Notes: generated by a model from the sequence alone, not told the origin. Positions 18,164 to 27,581 are shown, counted from the stretch's first letter. The stretch: DNA of 64,000 nt from Bifidobacteriaceae bacterium UBA2724 (GCA_002353815.1 DEKK01000012.1:1-64000); one strand, 5' to 3'. Numbers and translations are program-made.

Positions 18164-18186
18164 TGTAATGTAATACATTACATCTA
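18164..18186. repeat. 23-bp element, copy 2 (palindromic core)
   Basis: TGTAATG and CATTACA form 7-bp arms around a 5-nt centre (18164-18182), followed by TCTA. It matches copy 1 at 12131-12153 in 21 of 23 positions. The sequence continues directly into ATGGCG, with TACATT six bases before that ATG, so it could also be a leaderless promoter; the 83-codon frame it opens (to 18437) is not recognisable and overlaps the pilin gene, so I do not call it. Confidence 0.7.
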
Positions 18187-18328
18187 TGGCGTCAAGGGTT
18201 TCCGCCGACTATCTCACGGTTTTTCGCTACAGACCTTCCCGTGTGCACGCTCACACCACCCCGCGCGCATATAGCCGCGCACACCACCCCACCCTGCGCA
18301 CCGCCACACGCCCGTATCCACGCAAAGG

Positions 18329-18369
18329 AAAAGGCGCAGAGCAATGGGTGAACCACTGCACCGCGCCTT
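18329..18369 (-). terminator. Intrinsic terminator of the prepilin gene
   Basis: On the minus strand AAGGCGC pairs with GCGCCTT, with an inner GCAGTGG/CCATTGC stem and a short loop, followed by TTTTCC. It starts about 20 bp after the prepilin stop codon. Confidence 0.75.
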
Positions 18370-18390
18370 GCCGCATCCCATGCCGATGCG

Positions 18391-19080
18391 TCAGTTGCCG
18401 TAGAGATGGTAATGGAGCTCGATGTCGCAGTAAGTGATCACGCCGTAGGGGTTGGTATACTTCCCCTTCGAGGGGCCGGACGACGGCGCCCAGTAACCGC
18501 CTTCCGAGTCGCTCACGGACGCGGGGACGTGATCGGGATTGTCCTCCTGCGTCAGCGAGCCCGTCGCTGAATCATACAGGTAATACACATCCAGATTGTT
18601 GCTATTGGTGGCGTAGATACGGTAGTTCAGCGTGTTGGTCACACCCGAGCCTTCATTGCCGGGGGGTCCGAAGGGCAGCTTGTTGCCGTGCTTGTCGACG
18701 AAAGCAGTGCCTGGCGTATAGCACAGCGACACATCCTGCGAAACCGTGACCTGCGAATTCGTCGCCTTGTTACCGGTGTCCACGCCCCACGTGAAGCTTT
18801 TCAGCGTGTACACACGACCCCCTCGGCCATTGGCCGCAAGCTCGAAACTCGTGGGAAGTCTTCCGCCTTCCTCGGCACTTTCGGTTTCGATGGCGAGCGA
18901 TGCGTTCTTCGCGTCAGACAGCGTCATCGAATTCCACGCCGCTTTGCGCACATTGAGGTAAATGGGCACGCTCACCGCGGCGAGGGTGCCAAGGATGATC
19001 ACAACCGTGAGCAACTCGACGAGAGTGAAGCCTGCCTGCCCGCGAGCACGACGTCTCAACGATCGATACATTCCACGCAT
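18391..19080 (-). CDS. Orphan type IV prepilin-like protein
   Basis: This 229-residue protein has a short basic leader and the prepilin peptidase site G|FTLVELLTVVIILG (cleavage after QAG at about residue 17), with E at mature position 5, as in type IV pilins and type II pseudopilins. The 190-residue globular part is rich in Asn, Gly and Tyr with a C-terminal YCDIELHYHLYGN. ATG 19080 has GAAGAGAGG upstream. A minus-strand TATAAT box at 19214-19209 suggests a promoter about 130 bp before the start. No prepilin peptidase, ATPase or PilC homologue is nearby, so its secretion partners must be elsewhere. It may be a surface adhesin, pilin or pseudopilin. Confidence 0.8.
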   Translation of the reverse strand: MRGMYRSLRRRARGQAGFTLVELLTVVIILGTLAAVSVPIYLNVRKAAWNSMTLSDAKNASLAIETESAEEGGRLPTSFELAANGRGGRVYTLKSFTWGVDTGNKATNSQVTVSQDVSLCYTPGTAFVDKHGNKLPFGPPGNEGSGVTNTLNYRIYATNSNNLDVYYLYDSATGSLTQEDNPDHVPASVSDSEGGYWAPSSGPSKGKYTNPYGVITYCDIELHYHLYGN

Positions 19081-19281
19081 GGTGCGCCTCTCTTCCCTTT
19101 CCACACGCTTTTCCCAAAGTCTGCGGAATCGTTGCCGCCCGAACCCCATCACCTATCGGATGTCCGGGCAACAATGTCGCTTTTGGCTGCATTGCCCAAA
19201 GTACATTAATTATATACCTATTTTGCCCGACCGACTACGTCTGCGCACACAGTATCTCTTGCGTTTCGCAAAGGAAAAGAA

Positions 19282-20142
19282 TCACGCGGAACCACCCGCA
19301 TGGCCGACCTGCCGCATGTAGCGCCCCACGACGGCCTGCGCCACGCGCGAATCGGGGAAGGTGCGCATTTCCACTCCCCGCTCGTCACGCAACGACCTGA
19401 CCGGCATGGCGACCATCAACGAATTCGTCACGAACATCTCCTGCGCCGCGCAAAGATCGTCTAGCGTCAGACTGCGCTCTTCCACACGCCATCCCTGCAT
19501 GACGTAACGGCGCATGACGCCTGGAAGCAAGCCATCGCGGACAGGCGGCGTGACCACGACGCCGCCCCTGCCGCCGAGGTATTGCGCCGGGTCCCCAAGC
19601 ACTGCGAAAACGGACGAAGTGGCGCCCTCCGTCACCAATCCGTGCGAATTCAGGAATATCGGCTCATCCACGCCGTCCCTGCGCGCGGCACGCTTTTCGA
19701 AGATGCAATCGCCGTAATTGAGCGTCTTGCGCAGGGTGAAGGGGGATGTCTCGTTGCGACGAACCGAGCTGACGCGGCAGACGAAACCGCGTTTCCTTGA
19801 CATCCCGTCATAGGGATTGGAACGATGCGACACGATCACATTGCGCTCCGTCACGGTGACCTTCACCACGCGTCTCGTGGACCGGTCGCCGTCGGGATAG
19901 CCGCCGCCCGGATTCGCACAGGCGTCTCGCAACATCGCAAGGCAGCGGGCTACGTCCCACTCCCGACCTTCCCGGGTGCGAATCCCCAGGAATCGCAATG
20001 CCTCCGACATGCGTTCCGCATGCCAGGGCAGCAACGCGGGTGCATCGTCCTCGACGGCGATCGTCTCGAAGGCCCCCAATCCAAAGAACATCCCGTCGTC
20101 CGCCTCGACAAGCCCGCCGTCATTCCCCTCTGCCACTGCCAT
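19282..20142 (-). CDS. pabC: 4-amino-4-deoxychorismate lyase
   Basis: This 286-residue PLP enzyme of the class IV aminotransferase fold has LGAFETIAV near residue 22, the GLVTEGATSSVF segment typical of the cofactor pocket near residue 190, and MFVTNSLM near the end. PabC releases pyruvate from aminodeoxychorismate to give p-aminobenzoate for folate. The start at ATG 20142 overlaps the end of pabB by 23 bp, which fits translational coupling; GGTGAG lies just upstream. A branched-chain aminotransferase-like enzyme is the alternative, but the pabB neighbour decides it. Confidence 0.85.
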   Translation of the reverse strand: MAVAEGNDGGLVEADDGMFFGLGAFETIAVEDDAPALLPWHAERMSEALRFLGIRTREGREWDVARCLAMLRDACANPGGGYPDGDRSTRRVVKVTVTERNVIVSHRSNPYDGMSRKRGFVCRVSSVRRNETSPFTLRKTLNYGDCIFEKRAARRDGVDEPIFLNSHGLVTEGATSSVFAVLGDPAQYLGGRGGVVVTPPVRDGLLPGVMRRYVMQGWRVEERSLTLDDLCAAQEMFVTNSLMVAMPVRSLRDERGVEMRTFPDSRVAQAVVGRYMRQVGHAGGSA

Positions 20143-21874
20143 GGGTCTCACCACCCTTGTGTTTTTCGAGCCCCGTGCCCGCGCGTCGCGCAGCATCGGA
20201 CACAGCATCGCCTGCTCCGTCCGGCGTTCGCCGACGAGGCAGGAACGCCTCGATCACAGCTCGCGATTTCAGCACCATCTCGTCGTATTCGCTGCGCGGG
20301 TCGGATTCATGCGTTATCCCACCGCCTACGCCCAGACGACATTCACATGCGTCGCATTCCATGGTACGGATGACAATCCCGAAATCCGCATCTCCGCCAT
20401 CGGCGAGGTACCCCAGGCAACCGGTATAGGCACCCCGTGGACTGCGCTCGACATGGTCGATGATCCGCATCGCGCTCTCTTTCGGGGCCCCGGTCACCGA
20501 GCCTCCGGGGAACATGTCGCGGAGCAGACGGACGGCACCGGCCACCGTCGGTCCGGCGAGCGTGCCCATGACATCGCAGACGAGCTGGTGCAGCGTGGAA
20601 TATGTCTCCACCCGCGCGAGGGCGGGCACCGTGATGCTTTCCGGCAGGCACAGTCGTGACATGTCGTTGCGTTCCAAATCCACAACCATCAGCAGCTCGG
20701 CCCGGTCCTTCGCGCTATGCATCAGCGCATCACGGGAAGCCGCATCGCTCTCGGGGTTTTCTCCCCTTGCGGATGTCCCCTTGATAGGGCTCGTCACAGC
20801 CTTGCCGTCGCGAATCATCAGGAAACGCTCCATCGAGGAGCAGCACAGCGCCACGCCGTTCCCATACTCCAGATACGCACTGTATGGCGCTGGGGTGATG
20901 GTGCGAAGGCGCAGATATGCGCGCCACGGGTCGTCGCACCGGGGGCCGTGGATGCGCTGGGTGAGATTCACGACGTATGCATTCCCCTCCCGTTCCTGCG
21001 CTTTCACGTATTCGACCGCGCGGCAATACTCGTCACGCGTCATGTCGGCATGCCAACCTTCGGGCAGGTCCGGTTCCAGCGAATCCGCGCCCCGTTGTTG
21101 CGCGCAACCGCGGCAAGCGGATGCCGGTCGCCCCGGAGGCACGCGTCCGCCGTCGCGATTCGCTTCCCGCGGCATGCAGGCATCACGATCCAAACCCCCG
21201 GCGGCAGGAAGACTGGATGCACGATGCCTGGAGGAATCCCGCCGCGTATATGCGTTTCGAAGCGTCGTCATCACCAGCGTCATCGCATCTGGGATTGCGC
21301 AGACCTGGGCATCGAGGCTGAGCGCTATGTTTCCCGTGACGGAATCCTTGCACAGGATGACGGCCGGCCTCGCCATCCAGGCATCGGGAGCGACCGAATC
21401 CGAAACGCCGTCCCTCCCCCCCGATCCATGGGTGTTGCTTCGATCACCGCGTGAAAGGCGGCGAGACTTCGCGACGGTTTCTCGGCAGACCCCATATCCC
21501 ATGAAACCGACCAAGCCTCCTGTGAGCAAAGAGGCTTTCGCGAAACCAGCATCTTTGAGGAATGCCGGCAAATCCGTGGATGGCCGCGAAACGACGCGGC
21601 GCTCAAGAGTAGCAAAGAAATCCGTGGCCTGCGCAACGCCATCCACGCCGCATCCGCCGATGCCATAACGTATGATTCCGTGCAATGCCAAGCACAGATA
21701 GGAAAACCGATGGGACGGGGTGGATTGCACCGCATCGAGAAACACCATCGCCCCGCCGAATGAATCAGCGAGAGACCGTGCCACATCGGTAAGCTCGACC
21801 CCGGTGTTTTCGAACACCCCGAAAACCCGGGATTCCATCGAATCGCCGGTGGCCATATGAGACGAGGCGGGCAT
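20120..21874 (-). CDS. pabB: Aminodeoxychorismate synthase component I
   Basis: This 584-residue protein of the chorismate-utilising (anthranilate synthase I-like) family has the SPIKGTSARG motif, whose lysine is characteristic of PabB rather than TrpE, plus ELLMVVDLERNDMSRLC and the C-terminal FPGGSVTGAPK. A Cys/Arg/Gly-rich insert of about 60 residues between the N-terminal half and the chorismate-binding half (about residues 215-275) is unusual and probably disordered. The start, ATG 21874, follows the acetyltransferase stop by 3 bp, so the three genes form one operon. The glutaminase subunit PabA is not encoded here and must be supplied from another locus. Confidence 0.88.
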   Translation of the reverse strand: MPASSHMATGDSMESRVFGVFENTGVELTDVARSLADSFGGAMVFLDAVQSTPSHRFSYLCLALHGIIRYGIGGCGVDGVAQATDFFATLERRVVSRPSTDLPAFLKDAGFAKASLLTGGLVGFMGYGVCRETVAKSRRLSRGDRSNTHGSGGRDGVSDSVAPDAWMARPAVILCKDSVTGNIALSLDAQVCAIPDAMTLVMTTLRNAYTRRDSSRHRASSLPAAGGLDRDACMPREANRDGGRVPPGRPASACRGCAQQRGADSLEPDLPEGWHADMTRDEYCRAVEYVKAQEREGNAYVVNLTQRIHGPRCDDPWRAYLRLRTITPAPYSAYLEYGNGVALCCSSMERFLMIRDGKAVTSPIKGTSARGENPESDAASRDALMHSAKDRAELLMVVDLERNDMSRLCLPESITVPALARVETYSTLHQLVCDVMGTLAGPTVAGAVRLLRDMFPGGSVTGAPKESAMRIIDHVERSPRGAYTGCLGYLADGGDADFGIVIRTMECDACECRLGVGGGITHESDPRSEYDEMVLKSRAVIEAFLPRRRTPDGAGDAVSDAARRAGTGLEKHKGGETHGSGRGE

Positions 21875-21877
21875 CGC

Positions 21878-22480
21878 TCAGCGCGTCTGCAGAGCGCCCA
21901 CCATGGACGCGACCTCGGAGAAGGGACGGACGGTCGGCTGGTCCGCCATATGGTCGCCGATGATGAGCTCCATCCAGACCATGTCGTACCACGTGTTGAA
22001 CTTGTATCCGCATTTTTCGAATGTGCCGACCATGCGGTAGCCCTTGCCTTCGTGGAACGAGACCGACGCATTGCCGAGGTGCGCGTCTTCGTGGTCGGTC
22101 GTCGCGATGCAGGCCTCCATATTGGTGATCCCCATGGCCTTGAGGCATTCGACGAGCGCGGCGTGCAATGCGGTGCCGAGCCCGATGCGACGCACCGAAT
22201 TGTCGACGTAGATGGAGGTCTCCACGGCCCACTGGTAGGCAGGACGGTGGTTGAAAGGCCCGGCATAGGCATATCCGAGGATCGTGCCGTTGGACGAGAC
22301 CGCCACGATATACGGATAGAAACGCAGCGTCTCGTGGACGCGCGACGCGAACTCATCGACCGTCGGGACATCGTATTCGAAGGTGATGGCGGTATCGGTG
22401 ACATAGTGCTGGTAGATGCGCACAAGCTGCGCGGCATCGCTCGGTGTGGCGACGCGAAGGGAGAAAACAGGCGAAGTCAT
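21878..22480 (-). CDS. GNAT N-acetyltransferase, phosphinothricin-acetyltransferase-like
   Basis: This 200-residue GNAT protein shows the PAT-like middle section QWAVETSIYVDNSVRRIGLG, with the acetyl-CoA P-loop at RRIGLGTAL, and the terminal CGYKFNTWYDMVWMEL. Members acetylate phosphinothricin, methionine sulfoximine or related amino acids; the natural substrate here is unknown. The C-terminal 30 residues go beyond the usual family end. ATG 22480 has AAGGAG six bases upstream. It heads the operon with pabB and pabC. Confidence 0.85.
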   Translation of the reverse strand: MTSPVFSLRVATPSDAAQLVRIYQHYVTDTAITFEYDVPTVDEFASRVHETLRFYPYIVAVSSNGTILGYAYAGPFNHRPAYQWAVETSIYVDNSVRRIGLGTALHAALVECLKAMGITNMEACIATTDHEDAHLGNASVSFHEGKGYRMVGTFEKCGYKFNTWYDMVWMELIIGDHMADQPTVRPFSEVASMVGALQTR

Positions 22481-22640
22481 GGCAGCTCCTTGTTGGTCGG
22501 AACGCAAACGGAGGGACGTCCCACCGCCACAATAACAGCTGCAGATGGCATGGAGCGCCGCCATGACCGCAATGCAACGCGCACGGTGCCAGGGCGGTGA
22601 CGGCGCAGGTTTCGGAAACCGCCGGAATACGCAAGGCATC

Positions 22641-22672
22641 GCTCAGACACATGATGGCTCAGACACATGATG
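22641..22672. repeat. Perfect 16-bp tandem duplication
   Basis: GCTCAGACACATGATG occurs twice head-to-tail at 22641-22656 and 22657-22672, in the gap between the acetyltransferase and the xfp terminator (gap 22481-22828, otherwise without a gene). It looks like a simple replication-slippage product. Confidence 0.85.
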
Positions 22673-22745
22673 CCACCAAGCGCGACAGACGTCAGCCCCG
22701 GGGGCCGGCGCCGACCCGTGAACTGCGCCATGGCGTCACAGATAC

Positions 22746-22777
22746 GAAAACAGGCCCCTGGAAACCCAGGGGCCTGT
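22746..22777 (-). terminator. xfp intrinsic terminator
   Basis: A perfect 12-bp stem (ACAGGCCCCTGG at 22750-22761 with 22766-22777) and a 4-nt loop are followed on the minus strand by TTTTCG. It sits about 50 bp past the xfp stop. Confidence 0.9.
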
Positions 22778-22828
22778 GCGTTCAAGCCGTGGCGTCACGC
22801 CTCAGCTTGGAAACGAGCGAGATGGAAC

Positions 22829-25324
22829 TTACTCGTTGTCGCCAGCGGTTGCGGCGGTAGCGGTGACAGCGCCTGCAGCCTCGGTCTTGGCCTTGGCCTC
22901 GTGCCACACCCAGTCGGTGTACTCCGGGGAGTCCTCACCGTTGTCGCAAGCGTACTGGAAGGTGTCGATGCGGTGCTGCTCGAGGTAAGCGATGCGATCG
23001 GCGAACTTGTCGGCGTCGATTGCGCGCAGGGCCTCGGCTTCGAGCTCGAAGCGATCGAGATCGTTGACGCGGACCATGTCGTACGGCGTGGTCGTGGAGC
23101 CCTGCTCCTGATAGCCGTGAACGATGAAGTTGTCATGGTTCGGACGGTTCCAGATGAGGGAACGGATCTCGCGAGCATATGCATGGTAGGCGAACAGGAC
23201 CGGCTTGTCGGCGGTGAAGAGCTTCACGAACTCTTCGTCGGAGATGGCCTGGTCGTTGTCCTGGGCGTTCTCGATGGAGAGCAGGTCCACGACGTTGACG
23301 ACGCGGAACTTGATGCCCTCGGCATCGAGCTGCTCGGCGGCGGCGAGGGTTTCCTGAACCGGGATGTCACCGCAGGTGGCGAGCACGATATCGGGCTCTT
23401 CGCCATCCTTGATGTTGGAAGCCCACTTCCACTCGGCAACGCCGGTGGCGAGCTCTTCGCGAGCTTCGTCAAGGGAGAGCCAGGTGGCGGCCGGCTGCTT
23501 GCCGGCGATGATCGCGTTGATCTTGTTGGTGGACTTGAAGCACTTCTCGGCAACGGCGAGCAGCATGTTGGCATCGCACGGGAAGTAGATGCCGATCACG
23601 TGATCGTTGTTGAAGTTCTTGTTCAGGAGGATGTCGATGACGCCCGGGTCCTGATGCGAGAAGCCGTTGTGGTCCTGACGCCACACATGGGAGCTCACGA
23701 GGAGGTTCATGGAGGAGATCGGCTTGCGCCACGGGATCTCGCGGACAGTCGCCTCGAGCCACTTGGCGTGCTGGTTGAGCATGGAGTCGATCACGTGCAC
23801 GAAGGACTCATAGGAGCTCCAGATGGCGTGACGGCCGGTGAGGATGTAGCCCTCGACGAAGCCTTCCATCTGATGCTCGGAGAGCTGCTCGGTGACCTGG
23901 CCGGTGACAGCCATGTGCTCGTCAACCAGGGAGGACAGATAGCCGGCGTCCCACTGCTTGTTGGTGACCTCGTAGGCAGCGCCAAGACGGTTGGAAGCGG
24001 TCTCGTCAGGTCCGAAGATACGGAAGGAATCCGGGTTGAGCTTGATGATGTCGCGGGTGTAGTAACCAAGGACGCGAGTAGCTTCCTTGCCGCCCTTCAT
24101 GCCGCCCCAGCCGTGGCCGTACTTCTTGACCTCGGTGATCTCGTAGTCCTCGAGCTTCGGGAGGTTGAGGTCCTTGCGGATCAGACCGCCGTTGGCGTTC
24201 GGGTTGGCGCCGATGCGGAGCTCGCCCTTCGGCATGAACGAGATGACGTCTTCCTTGATGGAGCCGTCCTCGTTGAAGAGCTCTTCCGGCTTGTAGGACT
24301 CGAGCCAGTTCTTGAGGACCTGGAAGTGCTCCTCGGTATCGCGAGCGGAAGCAAGCGGCACCTGGTGAGCGCGCCAAGAGCCTTCGGTCTTCTTGCCGTC
24401 GATGAACTTCGGGCAGGTCCAGCCCTTCGGGGTGCGGAAGATGATCATCGGGTAGAACGGACGATCGACGTCGTTGGTCTGAGCGGCGGCCTTGATGTCG
24501 CAGATCTCATCCCAGACGGACTCGAAGAGGTCGGCGAAACGACGATGGATGGACATGTGGTCCTCGTCGTCGAAACCAGCGACGAACTCGTACGGCTCGT
24601 AGCCCATGCCGTGGAAAAACTCATGGAGCTCTTCGTCGGAGATGCGGGAGAGGATGGTCGGGTTAGCGATCTTGTAGCCGTTGAGGTGCAGGATCGGAAG
24701 CACGATGCCATCGGTGCGCGGGTTCACGAGCTTGTTGGACTGCCAGCCGGTAGCCAGCGGGCCGGTCTCGGCCTCGCCGTCGCCGACGATGGCCGGGACG
24801 AACAGGCTCGGGTTGTTGAAGACTGCGCCGTAGGCGTGGGACAGAGCGTAGCCGAGCTCGCCACCCTCGTGGATGGAGCCCGGGGTCTCCGGAGCGTAGT
24901 GCGACGGGATGCCGCCCGGGTAAGAGAACTGACGGAAGAACTTGGCGAGGCCCTTCTCATCGTTGGTGATGTCCGGACGGATCTCGAAGTAGGTGCCGTC
25001 GAGGTAGGACTGGGCGGTGCCAGCCGGGCCGCCGTGGCCAGGACCCATGATGATCACGGTGTTCTGCTGGTGGTCAGCGATGAAACGGTTGATGTGGCCG
25101 ATGAGGAAGTTCAGGCCCGGCGTGGTGCCCCAGTGGCCGACAAGACGATGCTTCACGTCGTCGCGGGTGAACGGCTCCCTCATGAGCGGGTTCTTCAGAA
25201 GGTAGATCTGGCCGATGGACAGGTAGTTGGCAGCGCGCCAATACTTGTCAACGCCTTCGAGAGATTCCTCGGAGACGGCTCGGTTAAGCTTCTTCCAAGG
25301 TGTGCCAATAACAGGACTCGTCAT
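22829..25324 (-). CDS. xfp: Xylulose-5-phosphate/fructose-6-phosphate phosphoketolase
   Basis: This 831-residue enzyme is the key step of the bifid shunt: a ThDP-dependent phosphoketolase that cleaves xylulose-5-P or fructose-6-P to acetyl-P plus glyceraldehyde-3-P or erythrose-4-P. The sequence opens MTSPVIGTPWKKL and contains HWGTTPGLNFLIGHINR, the GPGHGGPA cofactor loop and EGGELGYALSHAYGA, all standard for the bifidobacterial enzyme of about 825 residues. The start is ATG 25324 with AGGAG upstream. Codon use is strongly biased, consistent with very high expression. The acetyl-P it makes feeds the acetate kinase encoded at 51345. Confidence 0.97.
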   Translation of the reverse strand: MTSPVIGTPWKKLNRAVSEESLEGVDKYWRAANYLSIGQIYLLKNPLMREPFTRDDVKHRLVGHWGTTPGLNFLIGHINRFIADHQQNTVIIMGPGHGGPAGTAQSYLDGTYFEIRPDITNDEKGLAKFFRQFSYPGGIPSHYAPETPGSIHEGGELGYALSHAYGAVFNNPSLFVPAIVGDGEAETGPLATGWQSNKLVNPRTDGIVLPILHLNGYKIANPTILSRISDEELHEFFHGMGYEPYEFVAGFDDEDHMSIHRRFADLFESVWDEICDIKAAAQTNDVDRPFYPMIIFRTPKGWTCPKFIDGKKTEGSWRAHQVPLASARDTEEHFQVLKNWLESYKPEELFNEDGSIKEDVISFMPKGELRIGANPNANGGLIRKDLNLPKLEDYEITEVKKYGHGWGGMKGGKEATRVLGYYTRDIIKLNPDSFRIFGPDETASNRLGAAYEVTNKQWDAGYLSSLVDEHMAVTGQVTEQLSEHQMEGFVEGYILTGRHAIWSSYESFVHVIDSMLNQHAKWLEATVREIPWRKPISSMNLLVSSHVWRQDHNGFSHQDPGVIDILLNKNFNNDHVIGIYFPCDANMLLAVAEKCFKSTNKINAIIAGKQPAATWLSLDEAREELATGVAEWKWASNIKDGEEPDIVLATCGDIPVQETLAAAEQLDAEGIKFRVVNVVDLLSIENAQDNDQAISDEEFVKLFTADKPVLFAYHAYAREIRSLIWNRPNHDNFIVHGYQEQGSTTTPYDMVRVNDLDRFELEAEALRAIDADKFADRIAYLEQHRIDTFQYACDNGEDSPEYTDWVWHEAKAKTEAAGAVTATAATAGDNE

Positions 25325-25963
25325 TTGTACTCCTGTAACTTCCTGCACCGCAGTGCACTTTGCTGTTAATGCGTGGGCCAGCGCTTGAGCTCCGACCCAA
25401 TCAGGTTTAGCTTACGATGTGCTTGCGACTTTTCGGCGAGCCTCATGGCGGCACGCCGCCTATCCGTCGCACGCCCCGTTGCCTCTCACGACGATAACGG
25501 GACCCCTGCCCAGCTGTGGGGATTGACGGCGCAGTTCGCCGCGTCACCTGCCCGGACGGCAGCCCCGGTTACTCCTTGCTCATGCACGCGGCGGCGCATG
25601 GACGGTTCGATTCCTTGTTCATTCGGCATTCATGCAGCATATATGCGGCACTTCGGCGATTCTTCATCGATGGGGTTCCCTATATTTCCCAGCGTTCTCC
25701 CCGTGTCCAACGTCGCGAACCGGCATCCCACCGTTCCGCTCCATACGATGTCGCTCTCCGCCGCATCCCCGCCTCATGGATCCACAGCGTTTCCGACCCT
25801 CCCGCGACAGGTCCCACAACGCAACGTCGCAACTCGCCGAAGGGGCAACGCAACCCGCGGCGCAGCATGTCTCATGCGATGGCGATAATCGAGACATCGG
25901 GAGAAGCGGCAGGCCACCGCCTGCGCCGTCCCACCATCCATCCACACCCCAAGGAGCAATTCA
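25325..25963. other. Divergent xfp/guaA promoter region, no gene
   Basis: This 639-bp interval separates the divergent xfp and guaA genes. Small TGCAC/GTGCA arms at 25344-25357 form a hairpin in the xfp leader. Open frames here are Arg/Pro/Ser-rich in every frame and lack ribosome sites. I expect both promoters and long leaders here but cannot place them securely, and I see no recognisable purine riboswitch. Confidence 0.5.
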
Positions 25964-27526
25964 ATGGCCCAAGGTCCAGTCCTTGTTGTCGATTACGGCG
26001 CCCAGTACGCCCAGCTCATCGCCCGCCGCGTGCGTGAGACCGGCGTGTATTCCGAGCTGATCCCCCACTCCAAGTCGGTTGACGAAATCCTCGCCAAGCA
26101 CCCGAGCGCCATCATCCTGTCCGGCGGCCCTTCGTCGGTCTACGAGGACGGCGCGCCGCAGGTCGACCCGAAGCTGTTCGAGGCCGGCATCCCGGTGCTC
26201 GGCATCTGCTACGGGTTCCAGGCCATGGCGTACGCACTCCACGGCACCGTGGACCGCGCCGCACTGGGCGAATACGGACACACCGAGGCCACGATCACCA
26301 ACGCCTGCTCCATCCTCGCCGGATCCGAGCCAACGCAAAACGTGTGGATGAGCCACGGCGTGGCGGTCACCAAGGCGCCCGAGGGATTCACCGTCCTCGC
26401 CACGACACCGGGCGCCCCCGTCGCCGCCATGGCCGACGAATCCCGCAAGCTCTACGGCGTGCAGTGGCATCCGGAAGTGCGTCACACCGAGCACGGCCAG
26501 GAGCTCATCGAGAACTTCATCCACAAGTGCGCCGGGCTCGCCAAGAACTGGAGCACCGAGGGCATCATCGACGAGCAGATCGCCAAGATCCGCGAACAGG
26601 TGGGCGACGCGCAGGTCATCTGCGGCCTGTCTGGCGGCGTGGATTCCGCCGTGGCGGCCACGCTCGTGCACAAGGCCATCGGCGAACAGCTCACGTGCGT
26701 GTTCGTTGACCACGGCATGCTGCGCAAGGGCGAGGCCGAGCAGGTCAAGCACGATTTCGTCAAGGCCACCGGCATCAAGCTCCTCGCCGTGGACGCATCC
26801 GAGGACTTCCTCACGGCCCTCAAGGGCGTGACGGAGCCGGAACGCAAGCGCAAGATCATCGGCGAGAAGTTCATCCGCACCTTCGAAAAGTCCACGCGCC
26901 AGGTCATGGCCGAGGCCGGCGAACAGGGCGGCGAGGTCAAGTTCCTCGTGCAGGGCACGCTGTATCCCGACGTCGTCGAATCCGGCGGCGGCGACGGCGC
27001 GTCCAACATCAAGAGCCACCACAACGTGGGCGGCCTGCCGAAGGATCTCAACTTCAGCCTTATCGAGCCGCTGCGCACGCTGTTCAAGGACGAGGTGCGC
27101 GCCATCGGTACCAAGCTCGGACTGCCTGACGCCATCGTGTGGCGCCAGCCGTTCCCCGGCCCGGGCCTGGCGATCCGCATCATCGGCGAAATCACGCGCG
27201 AGCGTCTCGACCTGCTGCGCGAGGCCGACGCCATCGCCCGCGAGGAACTGACCGCCGCCGGTCTCGACCGCGACATCTGGCAGTGCCCCGTCGTGCTCCT
27301 TGCCGACGTCCATTCCGTGGGAGTGCAGGGCGACGCCCGCACCTACGGCTCCCCCATCGTGCTGCGCCCCGTGAGTTCCGAGGACGCGATGACCGCCGAC
27401 TGGTCGCGCGTGCCGTACGACGTGCTGTCGCGCATCTCCACCCGCATCACGAACGAGTGCCGCGGCATCAACCGCGTCGTGCTCGACGTGACGAGCAAGC
27501 CGCCGGCAACGATCGAGTGGGAGTGA
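25964..27526 (+). CDS. guaA: GMP synthase (glutamine-hydrolysing)
   Basis: This 520-residue GuaA aminates XMP to GMP. An N-terminal class I glutaminase domain has GICYG as the nucleophile-cysteine loop near residue 84 and HPEVRHT for the catalytic histidine. The ATP pyrophosphatase domain follows with the PP-loop GLSGGVDSAV near residue 222, then the dimerisation domain ending PPATIEWE. Length and domain order are normal. ATG 25964 has AAGGAG eight bases upstream. It is divergent from xfp. Confidence 0.97.
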   Translation: MAQGPVLVVDYGAQYAQLIARRVRETGVYSELIPHSKSVDEILAKHPSAIILSGGPSSVYEDGAPQVDPKLFEAGIPVLGICYGFQAMAYALHGTVDRAALGEYGHTEATITNACSILAGSEPTQNVWMSHGVAVTKAPEGFTVLATTPGAPVAAMADESRKLYGVQWHPEVRHTEHGQELIENFIHKCAGLAKNWSTEGIIDEQIAKIREQVGDAQVICGLSGGVDSAVAATLVHKAIGEQLTCVFVDHGMLRKGEAEQVKHDFVKATGIKLLAVDASEDFLTALKGVTEPERKRKIIGEKFIRTFEKSTRQVMAEAGEQGGEVKFLVQGTLYPDVVESGGGDGASNIKSHHNVGGLPKDLNFSLIEPLRTLFKDEVRAIGTKLGLPDAIVWRQPFPGPGLAIRIIGEITRERLDLLREADAIAREELTAAGLDRDIWQCPVVLLADVHSVGVQGDARTYGSPIVLRPVSSEDAMTADWSRVPYDVLSRISTRITNECRGINRVVLDVTSKPPATIEWE

Positions 27527-27581
27527 GACGCGCGGCTTAGGCTGCGCGCACTGCGCGACGACCGGTAACGGCGTAACGGCA

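Noticed and set aside
18186..18437. An 83-codon frame that begins right after the second 23-bp element with a leaderless-type box
   Set aside because: After about 15 residues the translation becomes Arg/His/Pro-rich noise and it runs through the pilin terminator into the pilin gene.
22667..25369. A 900-codon open frame antisense to xfp
   Set aside because: It mirrors the strongly biased codons of xfp, has no ribosome site and gives a Val/Asp/Gly/Leu-rich translation with no family.
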